64,000 nt of DNA from contig NC_059504.1 of assembly GCF_914767665.1 (NCBI RefSeq), positions 39,029,720 to 39,093,719 on the forward strand. Reading direction: 5' to 3'. The translations under genes and the position numbers were made by a program. The notes under the pieces are model-generated. The model had not been told where the DNA came from, searched no databases, and was given only the letters and a program-made list of their open reading frames with translations. The stretch comes from Harmonia axyridis. Taxonomy: Eukaryota > Arthropoda > Insecta > Coleoptera > Coccinellidae. The stretch's first letter is position 1. Each line of letters starts with the position of its first letter. Below are positions 43,813 to 56,204 of the stretch, in pieces.

Positions 43813-45318
43813 TACACTGCGCAAAAAAATTAACGCACATTATGGAAATCTCAAATTTATTCTACAACTGAAGGTGTTCTCAATGAAAGTTATTTTCATC
43901 AGAATTATGCATGCATATGTTATCCACTTTCAACGTTTTTCTTCAATAAAGATGTTTTTTCCCAGCAGGAATAAAAAAAGGTGAGATTATCAGATTTTGA
44001 ATGTATTGGCTCCATTCTGAAATCAGTTGTTCTCGATCAATTCTAGTGATCAATAGTTTTTCTTTCGTTGGATTTTCTACACTCGATCGCTATGCAACGC
44101 GAAACACGCAATTTGACCCAAGAGGAATGTGCCCAAGCGGTAGTTTTGTGAGAAGAAGGGTGGACAAACACAAGAATTGCAGAAAGGTTTGGAGTTTCCC
44201 ATACAAGTGTGTCCAGAATGTTGCAGCGATTCAGGGAGACAGGTATGAATGTCCGAAGACCAGGACAGGGTAGACCACGGGTAACATCTGCCATTCAAGA
44301 ACGTTACTTGAGAGTTTCTTCGTTGAGACAACGGTTTGCAACCGCTCGCCTCCTTCAAAATCAGCCTGAGCAAACTCATGGAATGCAAATTAGCACTCAG
44401 ACAATAAGAAATCGCCTCAGAGAATATGATCGTGTCGCGGCAAGAGGCCCAGCTCTTACCCCAGCCCATCGGAGGGCGCGTTTGGATTTTGCGAGAGAGC
44501 ATATCCATTGGGAAGAGGCTGATTGGGAAGAGGCTGATTGGGAAAGAGTTCTCTTTACAGATGAGTCTAGATTCTGCCTCTACCATTGTGATCGACGTTC
44601 CCTTGTATACAGACGTCCACATGAAAGATATGCTCAGTGCAATTTCCTGAATACTATTGGTTTCGGGGGAAGATCGATTATGGTATGGGGTGGAATATCT
44701 TTGACTGCTCGCACAGACTTAGTGGTCGTTGATAATGGAGCTACGAATGCTGATAGGTATATAAGGAACATTCTCGAAGAGCATGTAGTGCCATTTGCCC
44801 CATACATTGGTGAAAATTTCATTTTTATTGACGATAATGCCAGACCCCATCGTGCGCGAATCGTTCAGGAGTACCTTGAAGAGGTTGAAGTCTCTCGAAT
44901 GGAATGGCCAGCAAGAAGTCCAGATCTCAATCCGATTGAGCAGGTTTGGGATAACCTCAATAGAAGGCTGAGAAGTTCAGAAAATCATCCAGCTACTCTT
45001 AATGACTTAGGAATCCAACTCAGAGAAATCTGGGAAGGATTAGATCAGAACATTTTAAGATCACTCATTTTGAGTATAATCGTCGTTGCCGAGCTGTAAT
45101 TAACGCAAGGGGTGGAAATACCAAGTATTAAATCACTTATCAGCATTCCAGTATTTTGAAAATTGTTTATTTCTCTTCTTTCACATAAGATTCGGTGAAA
45201 TCCTGAATTTTTCTTCTATTTAATGTGTCTTGTTTCGTTCAAAACCTTCCTGAGAGAACATAAAAAATAAGTTATAAAGTCAATGTAGAGTAAACTTTCA
45301 TTAAAATTGAGATTTTCA
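43813..45318 (+). mobile_element. Tc1-type DNA transposon inside an RTE LINE
   Basis: The left end starts near 43813 (CACTGCGCAAAAAAATTAAC) preceded by a TA dinucleotide. The right end should be its complement; only TTGAGATTT near 45308-45316 is recognisable before RTE sequence resumes, so the right terminus is truncated. Length about 1.5 kb matches Tc1 elements. Confidence 0.7.
44091..45133 (+). pseudogene. Tc1-family transposase, nearly intact
   Basis: From the ATG at 44091 the frame gives a helix-turn-helix (EECAQAVVL, one TGA stop at 44148-44150, then GWTNTRIAERFGVSHTSVSR), a second DNA-binding domain with a GRPR hook, and the DDE domain: FTDESRF (first Asp), IDDNARPH (second Asp) and SPDLNPIEQVWD (Glu, 34 residues later). 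The frame from 44209 stays open to 45099. A 15-bp tandem duplication (GATTGGGAAGAGGCT twice, 44519-44548) adds five residues just before the first Asp. A frameshift near 45072 replaces the usual INARGGNTKY end, still readable in the next frame to about 45132. All three catalytic residues survive, so inactivation is recent. Confidence 0.85.
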
Positions 45319-45490
45319 GAATCTTATGGAATGGCGACCAAGAGCGGATCAACGAAGCCGAGGTCAACCTTCAACCAGATGAACCCAACTGAAGAATCAG
45401 GATCAATTGGATGGCAACCACCTAGGACAGGAAAAAATGGATATGTCTTGGAGAGCAGCAGTGCAGGTTTCAAGGCTAAATGTTGATGAT

Positions 45491-47104
45491 GATGATTGGC
45501 ATTTTAGATAATTTTCTTAAAATCAGCTGGTTAAGGGATCAGCCAAGTGGAGAAATGTTTCAGAATATATTCACAGAAATAAATAGTTCGCTGAAAATAA
45601 TTTAAAAAAATGTTTTGACCAGAGTTTCTCCACTAATATTTATGGCGAGCCCTTTTTTGAGGGATTGCGTTGATTCTTCTCGAGATCAAAGAAGGAATCG
45701 CCAGTTAGGCAGCTATATAGCGGAACTGTGGTTTTGCTATGGGACAATTATGTTTTTTCTCGATGTAAATTACCCATCAATTTTGATCCACAAGCAAACC
45801 TTCAATCCACATATCAACATTTCGTGAAAGAAGAAGACATGCGACATGGGACTGATTCGTAATACACGAACAACTCAAACACGACAAGGGTCGATTCTTC
45901 TATTAAACTGGTCGTAGTACGACTCTTGCATTAATTTTGTGGTTTTATTTCACATTGTTTTGATCACAGCTTCTTTGAAGTCCTTCAAAATAATGGCTAG
46001 TTTTGTTGTTGATGTCTTCTCTTCCAATTTATATTCCCTCTCGTCGCAAAATAGTTGGAATTGTTTTCAATTCGCCGCGCTGCTCATTTTGGTATTCTTA
46101 CATGCACTTTCAATGATTATATTATTTATATCATCGACTAGTGTTTCACTAAAACGTTCGGGATTCATTTTCCGAATTTCTTGAAACTTTATGAGAACAG
46201 ACGCGTCAAATCAATAAATTCCGTTGTCATGTGGTTGTCATTCAATGAAAACAATGCACATGGAATTATTCTCGCTGGAATAATGTAAGTATATTATTTC
46301 TACCATAAAAACGTGGTTATTGGCTAGAAGGTATATAGAATAGAGTTTATTTAGTACAAATACAAAAATAAACAATGAAAATGAAAATAAATATGAATTA
46401 CTGGAATTGAAAATTTCAATTGTTTTTGAGAAACATCAAAAAATAATCACCATAAAAATTCTAAAACATTTAGGTAATGTCAATAAAGAATCATGGACTC
46501 TGTGTCGGATTTAATTGAATATTTTTCTCCGGAGTAATCTCTGCAGTCTGGACCAGCTATCACTATCGGTCTCCCCTTCGAGGCATCTATCATCAACGTT
46601 TTGCTAAAAGCTCTATTCGCGCACTACGTATATATCAGCGAAAAAGCTGTTGTTTACGGGAAAACGCCTGTCCGTTCGGTAAAAAAAATATTCTTCCGAA
46701 TCATAAATCTCTTTTCACCTATCGCCTATTCCGGTTCCAGAAGTAGTCGGATCTATTAAAATTCCATCAGGCCTGCCAGGAATAAAAAGAGCAGGGGCAA
46801 AGTGGGTAATATAATTCCCGGGTAGATGGTACAGCTGGAGATAAATAATTTTCCGGAGAACTCTTCTCACATCTTTCAGAGATTGGGTTCTTATTTATAT
46901 GTTAATGAATACTTTTTGTGAAGGAAATTTCACAGAATCTAAGGATATATTTTCGGGGTACCTGTGTCTACATTTTGAATAATTATATTGTAAAATCCAT
47001 AAAAAATACTACTATGCAAAAACAAAAGCTTAAGTGTTCTACGAAATAATCACCTTTAGGTGCATGATATCAACTGAAAAGTACATATTTCAGAAGTCAT
47101 ATAA
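45491..47104. other. Unassigned sequence
   Basis: No recognised gene. ORFs at 45615-45827 and 45939-46184 have no known motif. Confidence 0.4.
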
Positions 47105-47423
47105 TCATATAAAGGTTTTTCCAATAAGACGTTGTATCCTGAATAGCCCGCTACTTGAGCAACTGTCACTCTAAAAGCTGTAATCTATTGACATTTGACA
47201 AGTAAAAACTATGCTATTACTTAAAAGGGAACTAAACACTCTTGAACAAAGGATTGAATCGTTAAAATTCACTACAAAAAAAGTGCAGTGCAAGATCCCA
47301 TCCGGAGCACATGCATATTGATAAAGTATCAGATTATTATTTAATAGGCGGAAAACGAATTTAATTAAAATTTCACGTGCAAACTCATTCAGCGCATCGG
47401 ATTTCGAGGCAGTTTTCGCTAAA

Positions 47424-48841
47424 ATGTCCGATCCAACTTCAAAAACATCGCAGAAAAGTACCGAAGATTCAACGGACGACGATCCTTCATTTAAGAAACC
47501 TAAAAATAGAAAACGGAAAAAGAAAGGTATGGAAAAAACCGACAACAAAAAAGTGAATGATAACAAAACTCCTGAAAGAGAAATACCACATATGGAACCA
47601 CAAAAGAAGATTCAAGATAACGACGAAATCGTGCATATGGAAACAGAAACAATCAACACCACACAAATCGCTTCTACTTCTAAAGGTCCCCATAACCGCC
47701 AGGATGGCCTCCAGGCCGGATCACATACAAACACAAATATCAAAACAAACATAAAGAATTACTCAACAAGAATGCTTGAAATAAGCAAAGCAGAATACAA
47801 ACATCTTTTCTATCTCGCGGTAGACGAAAACCTAATAACAGACAGGATTAAAATGGCAGATGAGTGGAACAAAAAATTTCCTAATTCCACAGATATTGTT
47901 ATAAAAACTAAATTAGGTTACCTAATCAAATCCAATAATGAGAAAGAGAAATTAATAAAAGTGTTGGAAGAAATGAAAAATGAAAAAGTCATTTCAGGAC
48001 ACAAAGAAACTAAACCCTACATCCAGGGAAAAGTGAGAACAGAACCACAACAATCTTTCTCAGTAATAATAACAGGTGTTGAAAAAAATATAAAGGACGA
48101 AGAAATCAGTCAACACCTGAATGAACTGAACTTGAAACACAGATTCTGCAGAACAATCACTTCTAGAGCATTTAATACACCCACAACTTATATAAGAATA
48201 ATCACAGGTGAAGCTACAACATCTGAAAAACTCCTCAATGATGGATTGTTCTTCAAAAATAGACACTACTTGGTATACACAAGCCATCCACCTGAACCCA
48301 TGCCTGTTCCATGCAGCAAATGCTGCCAATTTGATCATATTACAGAAAAATGCACCCAACAAGTAAAATGTAACAAATGTAATGGCAATCACAAAACAAC
48401 ACAATGCAAAACAAATCTTGCACCAAAATGTAGTGCATGCGGTTCTGAGGAACATCTTGCATGGTCAACCAAATGTCCCAAACACCCCAAAAAACCCATC
48501 GAAGGCATACCAAACGTTACCATAAGAACTCTCAACAAAAAACCAGAGAAATAGAAGATTTACACAAAAAAAGCAACAGAATTCATGCTCCTCTCACTAT
48601 CCATGACGATATCATTAACACATACACCAGAAAGTTGAACAAACCCAAAAACACCAACAGAGATGAACTTCTAGACAAACTGAAAAGAAGATTCCTCTCA
48701 CAATATAAAATCGATACTACGGCAATCTTTTCAGGCAACCGAATATATATACTTATGTTTGATGTGGAGGATCCTAACGAACCCTCGCCAACAGAACCTG
48801 TAGACAATAATATTAACCGGCAAGTTCAACTCGAAAATTAA
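47424..48841 (+). pseudogene. Jockey ORF1 (gag-like nucleic-acid-binding protein)
   Basis: The first 376 codons (to 48554) carry a Lys-rich N-terminus and three CCHC-type zinc knuckles near the C-terminus: CSKCCQFDHITEKC, CNKCNGNHKTTQC and CSACGSEEHLAWSTKC. Right after an AAAAAA run at about 48536-48541 the frame reaches a stop at 48552; the -1 frame (from 48461) is open to 48841 and continues as REIEDLHKKSNRIHAPLTIH and LKRRFLSQYKID, the usual Jockey ORF1 tail. This fits a homopolymer indel, or less likely a programmed shift. The protein would bind element RNA in the particle. Confidence 0.85.
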
Positions 48842-51499
48842 AATCCTCTACAATAACATTAATAGTTATACACCAAAAAAATACCTGATCAATAATTTCA
48901 TAGAAGAGAACGAGATACAATGTGCAATGTTTGTAGAAGCCAAAATAAAAAAAGATCATAACATCGCATACAGAGACTGGGACGTCATACATCGGGTGGG
49001 TCACACAGTTGATAATACACGTGGAGGTAGCATTGTACAGTGCCATCCCGGTTTAAAAATGGGTAAGAACAATTCTCCTGCACTGAATAACAATTTCAAT
49101 GAAACATTGCATTTCACAATCCCTTTCAAAGAAGATAAATTACACATATTTTTAATATATATTCATCCACACTCAAAAATTGAGGAAACTATATTTACGA
49201 AAGCAGCTCTGTATAAATATTCAATAATAATAGGAGACTTCAACCCCAACCAAACAAAAAACAAACAAATAAATAAATTTCTTCAAAATGGTACCTTCAA
49301 AAAATTAATTACGCCTCCAACGTTTTTAATGGACAATAACCCGGACAGTACACCAGACTTATTACTTTACTCCTCAAATCTGGAAAATAACATCAAAGAC
49401 ATACTACTTGTACCAGACCTGGGTTCTGATCACTTAGCAATGCTGATTACGTTAGACTTGGATACTATAACTGAAGAGACTGTAGAAAGAAAAACTTTAC
49501 AATTTAAGAAATGTAAGATTAATAAAGTGAATGAAGAGATGAACAACTTTATAAACTCTCACAAACAAACAAATATGAATGAAGATTACATCACATTATT
49601 CAATAACAAACTCTCAGAATGTATCCTGAAATATACACCTACGACAAAACACCATCCATTTCTCCACGTTTTACCACCTTTTATTGTGAATATGATCAAG
49701 AATAAACGGAAATTGTATAGAGAATACAGGAACTGCCCTAATCCTAATTTCAAAACCAAACTGAATGAATACAATACTAGTATACACAAAATGATCATGC
49801 AGTACAAACGTCATAGGTGGACGGAAGCTTGTAAGTCAATAAGAGAAGCCAAAGGGAAAAATTTCTACAGACAAATAAACAAACTCTCCAAGTACAAGAA
49901 ATTTCACAAGATACCTACTATTCTAGCCAACAATAGAGAGTACAAATCAGATGAAGAAAAGGCGAACATCTTTGCAGAACACTTCAAACAGGCATATCAA
50001 TATGACAATGACATTAACTTTGATAATGAAACAGAAAGAATCGTAGAAACTTGTTATTTTGATTACTTCAACAATAACGAGCGGGAAAGGGAATCAGAGC
50101 AAATTGAGGAAGCCACGTACTATGAAATCCTACATAATACCAAAAATAGTGCGCCAGGGACAGATAATATTCCATGGAGTATCGTCAAACAATTGAACCA
50201 ACACATACACGAACACATAATGAAGATATATGAATGGTGTCTGAATAACCAAACCTTTCCAGAAATATGGAAAACTGGTACCATCATTCTAATAGCAAAA
50301 ACTAATAAAGATCATAAAAAAGTAGAAAACTATAGGCCCATAACACTCTTGCCAGTACTAGGAAAGCTAAACTTGAGGAACACTTCAAATATTTCATTCC
50401 CAAATACCAATTTGGTTTCCGCAGAAAGAAAGCAACAGTTCACCCCCTCACAATTTTCTTCTCAAATCTACAAAATGCACAATTAAACAATAGGAAAACT
50501 GCAGCAGTATGTATGGACACTAATAAAGCATTTGACAGCATGTGGATAAAGGGTTTACTATACAAATTGTTCAAGAAAGACACACCATCATATCTTATCC
50601 ATATAATAGGTTCATACCTAAAGCATAGAAGATTGAAAATAAAAATTGGCGACTCAGAATCTAACTTCTTCACTCCCATGCAGGGTACACCTCAAGGATC
50701 CCCACTCTCTCCTCTTCTATATAACATATATTGCAGTGACATTCCCACAATCCATAATACCCAACAATATATACTACAATATGCAGATGACACTTTAGCA
50801 ATTTCACATGGGAAAACATTGAAAGACTGCATGAAAAATCTTCAAGAGCATGTTAATAACATCACATCATGGTTTTCAAAGTGGAGATTGAAGGCCAATC
50901 CAGAAAAATCACAGTTAATCATATTCAACCACAACATAAATCACCAATCTCCAACTATTGCAATAAACAATAAAATAGTAGAACCAACACCATCAATAAA
51001 ATACCTGGGTATTCAAATTGACAGCAAAGCCAGCCTGAAACTTCATGCGAACAACATAAAGAAGAAAATGATAGCTAGAGCTAAACACTTTAGATGTTTG
51101 ACCTACAACAATCAAGGAATTGACATGAAAACTGCAACGATCATTTACAAGTCTATATGTCGACCAATAATTGAGTATGGACACCCCCTATATGCGAACT
51201 GCAGGGAGTCGGTGATCCAAATTCTAGAGGTTGCTGAAACAACATCCCTTCGAGCAATAACCAAAATGAGACATCCAAACAACCGACTGCACAATCCCCC
51301 AAATCACCTTTTATATAGCAGAACCAAGATAGAACCCATTGGAGGGCGCATTGAGAAACTCAACAATAAATTCATACATAGGCTAGAAGAATTGGACGAT
51401 ATAAGTGATCTCATGCACGACGAACCAGCAGATAACCCACGCAGAAAATTTCCAACTTGCACTTTACTCCAAAAATTAAGAAGTTACTTAAATTCCTAA
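48840..51499 (+). pseudogene. Jockey ORF2: endonuclease and reverse transcriptase, one break
   Basis: ORF2 overlaps the ORF1 stop by about 2 bp. The endonuclease has a FVEAKIKK Glu block, IIIGDFNPNQ and LGSDHLAML. The RT has GTDNIPWSIVKQLN, YRPITLLPVLGK, FGFRRKK (next frame), MDTNKAFDSMW, PQGSPLSPLLYNIY, the catalytic YADDT near residue 645, WFSKWRLKANPEKSQ and a Jockey C-terminal domain. Near 50368 about 20 bp appear to be missing between the LGK and KLEEH blocks, shifting the frame; the first frame ends at 50486 and the rest is open to 51499. Catalytic residues are otherwise intact. Confidence 0.9.
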
Positions 51500-52195
51500 A
51501 GTACTCATGCTTTTTTTTTTTTTTTTGTAGATATTTAGAAATGTATTTCAACCCAATATGGGCTGAAGGACTTTGGTCGATGGCCTGTTGATAACATATC
51601 AATAAAGATCAGTTATTATTATTATTATTATTCACTACAAAAATGGTGACAATTTGGCAGTCACTCGGCCGGCAATAGTAGAATTGAGAAAAAAATTTGA
51701 GCAGTTGGGACAAGTCAGTGATGTTAAGAATTGAAACCGTTTGCGTCGCTCAAGAATAACTGAGAAAACTGCAATTTGTCGATTCCTCTTCGATCTTGGG
51801 AATTAGGCATTTTTTTGGCCGGAATTGGAACATATTCATATGGATGACGTTTATTTTTAATAAAACGGAGATTCGTGCCACACATGCAACTGAACAATCG
51901 CAATATTGCAAGAGAAGTTTCCTGGCCGTGTTATTTCTCTAAGTGGTGATCAAAATTGGCCATCGAGATCTTGTGATTTAACACCTTTAGACCTATTTTT
52001 AATGTGGCCTCGTGAAAGATAAAGTCTATGCCAATTCTCTACAATCGATTCAAGACATTAACGATGGAATTCTTCAATTTATTGAGGACATACAGTTGGT
52101 ACAGATTTGCAAATTGCCATGGAAAACATGAAGAAAATATGAAGCTGCATGTATTTTTAATACAGTTAGTTTACTTTGTGAGTGACATATAGTAG

Positions 52196-52609
52196 GGAGG
52201 TAAGTTTAAGATTCATTTGATCTACCCTTAAGCTTCTCTTATTGATTCTTTTATTTTGTTTTTTTTTTGATGAGTTGTCGGATATTAGACAGAAAATGTT
52301 GTGTGAGGGCCTGGATGTCAAAGATATTTTGGTTTTTCTGTGGTATTTATAGCATATGAAACTCCAGAGTTAACATGAGACGATTCGCTGAATTATTTTG
52401 TGTTTTAAAAATCATTTTAAGTGGATACAAATCCGAAGATTGCAATTGATGGTACGCAATGAGCCGGTATATTTATTTCTGATACAAAGTAAGTATTCAT
52501 ATCGTGACAGAATTTTTTGAAGATAGTTAATTCTTAACTGACCTTGAGCTCAATGTCAGTCTTAGAGACAGAAAAAGAAATGAAGAAATCCGACAAAGCA
52601 CCAAAGTCG
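52196..52609. other. Unassigned sequence
   Basis: AT-rich; no gene or element recognised between the mariner-like relic and the RTE fragment. Confidence 0.4.
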
Positions 52610-52870
52610 TTATTATAGCACGAATTGAAATGGCAGAGAGCAGGACACGTGGCTCGACAAGACAAATCGAGATGGACATATAAAATAACACACTGGCGAC
52701 CAAGAATGACGAAACGCAGTGTAGATAAACCACAGTGAAGATGGCTTGATGATATAAAGCAATATGGGGCAAATAGATGGTTTCAGATAGCTCAAGACAG
52801 GACAGCATGGAGGAACATGAAAGAGGCCTATATCAAGGAGAGGATAAGGGAAGACTGACGAAAAAGAAGG
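52610..52870 (+). pseudogene. RTE-type LINE C-terminal fragment
   Basis: The plus strand reads KWQRAGHVARQDKSRWTYKI, HWRPRMTKRSVDKPQ, a stop, then RWLDDIKQYGANRWFQIAQD and TAWRNMKEAYIKERIRED. This is the C-terminal region of RTE proteins, the same domain as at 43590-45490. One in-frame stop; everything upstream is lost. Confidence 0.8.
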
Positions 52871-53892
52871 AGAAAAACCCTTAACTTGTGTGAGCTTGAA
52901 AGAACATGGTCGAGGCATCAATTTTTTTCCTTGAACCTCAATTTGTTCCTGTATTGTAAGGTAATAGACTCAGAAGAACGACAGAATATATTATTGTGTT
53001 GATGTCAATATTTAAATATTCGCGAACATATGAAGAATTACCAATATCCCACTGGTTTCTTCCATTATCTTTCACTATTCAGGAATGTTTGACGTTACAT
53101 CGTTATACAGTGTGTTCCAGCTATTTCATGTTCAATTATTCGAAAATGGTTACAAATCACCTTAGCTATAATCAAAAAATGTTTATGAATCCTTTTATAA
53201 ACCTTATTCTACATCACATTCTATCTAATTGGCCAAATGTAAAAACACCAAAGTTATATATATACTTTTAATAGTATCTATATTATTCTTATCTTGATTA
53301 CTCAGAATAATGATGATTATCCAGGATAACGTTTAGTATTGTTTAACAATAGAGAACAATTGAGAGTTTTCAGGAGCCTCTAGTGTCAAAACTAGCTTAT
53401 AAGAATACATGTGCCCATTGAGCTCTTTGTTTGGAATGTCTTGGAATATAACATATCAAAAATTCAGCCAAGTTTACAGGGGGCACTTTCTTTTATGAAG
53501 TATGTGCTATTCTTTGACATCAGATTGACGGGCTGTAGAATAAAAATAGTTATAATTCAGAAGATTATCCAACTCAATCATTCAAATTCATTATTATTTC
53601 AATATTTCTTAATTTGCAACACATGTATTTCATGCACAAATTATGATTTGAATCACTTGAAATTAGGTAGTATTATTGACGTGCAATAATTTTTTTTGAG
53701 CACCAGCTAATAGCAAAATAAAAGAAATATCATATCGTTCGACCTTCAATTGACTATTAAAAAAAAAGATAGAAATTAGAGCCAGGTCTCCCCAACAATG
53801 CCAACTGAAATCCATCGATATCCCATGAAAGAGACCCTAAAATAACAAGAGCTTTCAGCTGTCAACTGATCTGTTCGTGGTTATATTTACAC
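52871..53892. other. Unassigned sequence
   Basis: AT-rich, no recognised gene. The ORFs at 52996-53271 and 53411-53689 show no motif. Confidence 0.4.
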
Positions 53893-54173
53893 GCCTATAA
53901 AAATGACCCAGAGTAAATAACAATCAATCAAACGACACCTCCTTTTATTTCGCTCTGTTGATATTTTCCGAAGATCCCGTCGTGTTGTCTTGAAAGGTAC
54001 GTGCCCAGAGAATTGGCGGATATTTTTTGAACACTTGCACCTAGCAGGAGCAGTGGCAGGGGTAGGGGGTGTATCGATCTTCTGCGAGCGTATCCCGGCA
54101 ACTCTGTGGTTCACCTGCAACCAGTCTCTCTCTTCTCCTTAACAAAAGGTTCATCGAAGATTCCGATCTACAG
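53893..54173 (+). promoter_or_regulatory. Possible host promoter and noncoding first exon (weak)
   Basis: CCTATAAAAATG at about 53893 could be a TATA box. The next 250 bp are GC-richer than the surroundings and contain no long plus-strand ORF. They end in CTACAG/GTAAACG (54168-54180), a good match to a 5' splice site. This is what a 5' untranslated first exon might look like. No downstream coding exon is seen in the window, so this is inference. Confidence 0.2.
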
Positions 54174-54180
54174 GTAAACG

Positions 54181-55011
54181 TGCTCGAAATTTGGGAACGG
54201 GGGTAACAATACATTCCGTTAGTTCAAGGAAAAATCAACGCGATCTGGATTTTATCGATAGTTTAATAAATGGAAGGGAATTTCATTGAAATCTCTTCAT
54301 CGTGCCAATTCTATTTTATAAGATATGTTGTAGATTTTCTCTTATTCTGTGGCAAATCTGGTCGAGAAATGCGAATGAAATTTGAGGTAGTTACTACGCT
54401 TTTTTACATGCAATTAATATTTTATGTTCATCATTGGCGCTCATACTGGTAATGACCTGATTTTTTTTTGCGAAAGAAAATGGTACGCCACTGAGATATT
54501 TCAAACCAACTATCATTTTTCAATTCTTCGTTCAATTCGTGACAAAAAACCTCTCTTACCATTTTTTCGCATGGGGCGCTGTTTTTATACAAAAAAACAA
54601 AACATCTTAACGTGTATTTTGCATTTTTTGATACATTATCCAGTAGGGACGTTGTCGCAAATTAGAATTCATAAATGATTTTCAGTTTGGAATATTTCAA
54701 TGGCATACCATTTTTCTTCCAAAAAAATTCAGAATGTGTGAGAAATAATTGTTCACTTTTTAATGAAAACTTCAACACCCTGTATCTCGGAATACGAAGC
54801 ATTTTCGAGCAAAAATTATATACCAATACTGTCATTATTTTTCACGCAGACTCTCCTGTCGCAGATTTATCCATTATCTATCAAATTTGTGATACATAAA
54901 ACAGTTCTACCAATCAACATTTTTCAATGTAAAAAACACTAAAAGATATTTATGGAAATATTCCAGAATTTCAATAAGAATTCTGTGAATTAGGGAAAAT
55001 AATGTATAATA
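54181..55011. other. Mostly unassigned; repeat shared with 63500
   Basis: 54888-54925 (TTTGTGATACATAAAACAGT) matches 63501-63540, and AACACCCTGTATCTCGGAAT near 54775 resembles 63362, so this is a relic of the inverted-repeat family found at 62653-63497. No gene recognised. Confidence 0.4.
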
Positions 55012-55729
55012 TAAGGCCAATTGAAAAGTCCCTGATCTGATGCACAGATTACGGTGCTAGTATTAAATCCATGAAACGCAGTGGACGCCCAAAAGAGGCC
55101 GTCACCGACGAAAAAATCAAAAAAGTTTACAAAATAATCCTGAATGACCACATGATGCACACGATGAACCGAATCCAAAGCGAGGAAAAACACAACAGTC
55201 AGCTGGCAAGGTTATGGCATCAGTATTCTGGGATGCGCAAGGTATTCATTGATTACCTCCAAAAGGGCCAGACCATCAACATTATAATATAGCGTGATTG
55301 AATCGTTCAAAGGATGAAATCGTTAAAAAACGGTCCTATTTGAAGAAAAAGGTGCTGTTTCATCAAAACAAAACGCCGTGTCACAAATTGATGAAAACAA
55401 TAGCAAAATTGCATGAATTAGGCTTCGAATTGCTTCTACATCTACCGTATTCGACAGATCTGGCCCCCAGCGACTTTTTCCTGTTTTCAGACCTCAAAAG
55501 AATGCTAGCTGGAAAGAAATTTAGCGCCAGTGAAGAAGTAATTGCCGAAACTGAGACCTATTTTGAAACGAAAGACAAATCATATTATAAAAATGTTATC
55601 GAATAGTTGAAAGATCGTTATAATCGCTGTATCACCCTCGAAGGCAACTATGTTGAATAATAAAATTGAATTTTGCCAAAAAAATGTATTTTACTATGGT
55701 AGACCGGGGAATTTTCAATTGGCCTGTCT
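55012..55729 (+). mobile_element. Internally deleted mariner with both TIRs
   Basis: The left end AAGGCCAATTGAAAAGTCCC (from about 55013) and the right end (55701-55729), whose complement contains AGGCCAATTGAAAA, form the terminal repeats. The first coding piece (from 55071) reads GRPKEAVTDEKIKKVYKIIL and jumps to VFIDYLQKGQTINI; the second (to 55606) reads KKVLFHQNKTPCHKLMKT, DLAPSDFFLFSDLKRMLAGK and SKDKSYYKN-like end. About 400 bp between the DNA-binding domain and the catalytic core are missing. The second catalytic Asp is Asn (HQN instead of HQD). This is a third mariner type in the window. Confidence 0.85.
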
Positions 55730-56204
55730 TACATAAGGTTCTAACACTCGTTCACACAATTCGAATCTAGTGAATTTTGATCTAGTGGAAAAATATAAAT
55801 GCCTTCTGCACTTGTAATATAAATAACTATCATCGCCAAAGTGCATGAAGGGATAGACGATAATTCGTTTGCGAAAGTTATATGTAGGCTTGGTTTATCG
55901 ATTGCCTAGGGGTATGGTTTGTTAACTTGTCCAATCGTCTTCCTCTGGTCGACTTCGCTTAAGGTTGTACTAATTAAACACTTTTTCATTATATTCACAT
56001 CTATTCATAAAGTCTTACAATATTACAGTACACAGTATTGAAAATTTCGTCTTTACTCTCTAGTTTTTCAATAAAAAAAAAACCATCACGTCTTCTGAGT
56101 ATCGTCTATGTCTTATTTATGATTCGTTCGTTTCATGCTTAATTCGGAACTCGTCTTATATTCAATTCACGACCCGTCTAACTATAACGACTCCTAACTT
56201 CGCC
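55730..56204. other. Unassigned sequence
   Basis: No gene or element recognised. Confidence 0.4.

Larger units (their letters stand above)
43590..45490 (+). mobile_element. RTE-type LINE 3' fragment split by a Tc1 element
   Basis: 43590-43812 reads KLQKTQRRMERSRRRIILKD, DDILERITRTKWRWAGHI, the C-terminal region of RTE LINE proteins. After the Tc1 element the same protein continues at about 45328 with MEWRPRADQRSRGQPSTR and MDMSWRAAVQVSRLNV, ending in a (GAT)n-type tail near 45485. 5'-truncated; an in-frame stop follows QPSTR. The Tc1 therefore inserted into an existing RTE copy. Confidence 0.75.
47281..51629 (+). mobile_element. Near-full-length Jockey LINE with 14-bp TSD
   Basis: ATTCACTACAAAAA flanks the element exactly (47267-47280 and 51630-51643). 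It has a 5' UTR of about 140 bp, ORF1 (gag-like), ORF2 (endonuclease and RT) and a 3' UTR with AATAAAG and a (TTA)n tail. Both ORFs carry one frame break, so this copy is probably dead but young. Confidence 0.93.
47105..52195 (+). mobile_element. IS630/mariner-superfamily relic interrupted by Jockey
   Basis: 47105-47280 and 51644-52195 are the two halves of one old DNA transposon. The right half encodes, in broken frames, FFWPELEHIHMDDVYF, GDQNWPSRSCDLTPLDLFL (third acidic residue block) and IAMENMKK near its end. The left half matches 41935-42060. Many stops; no working transposase. The Jockey LINE sits at 47281-51629. Confidence 0.65.
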
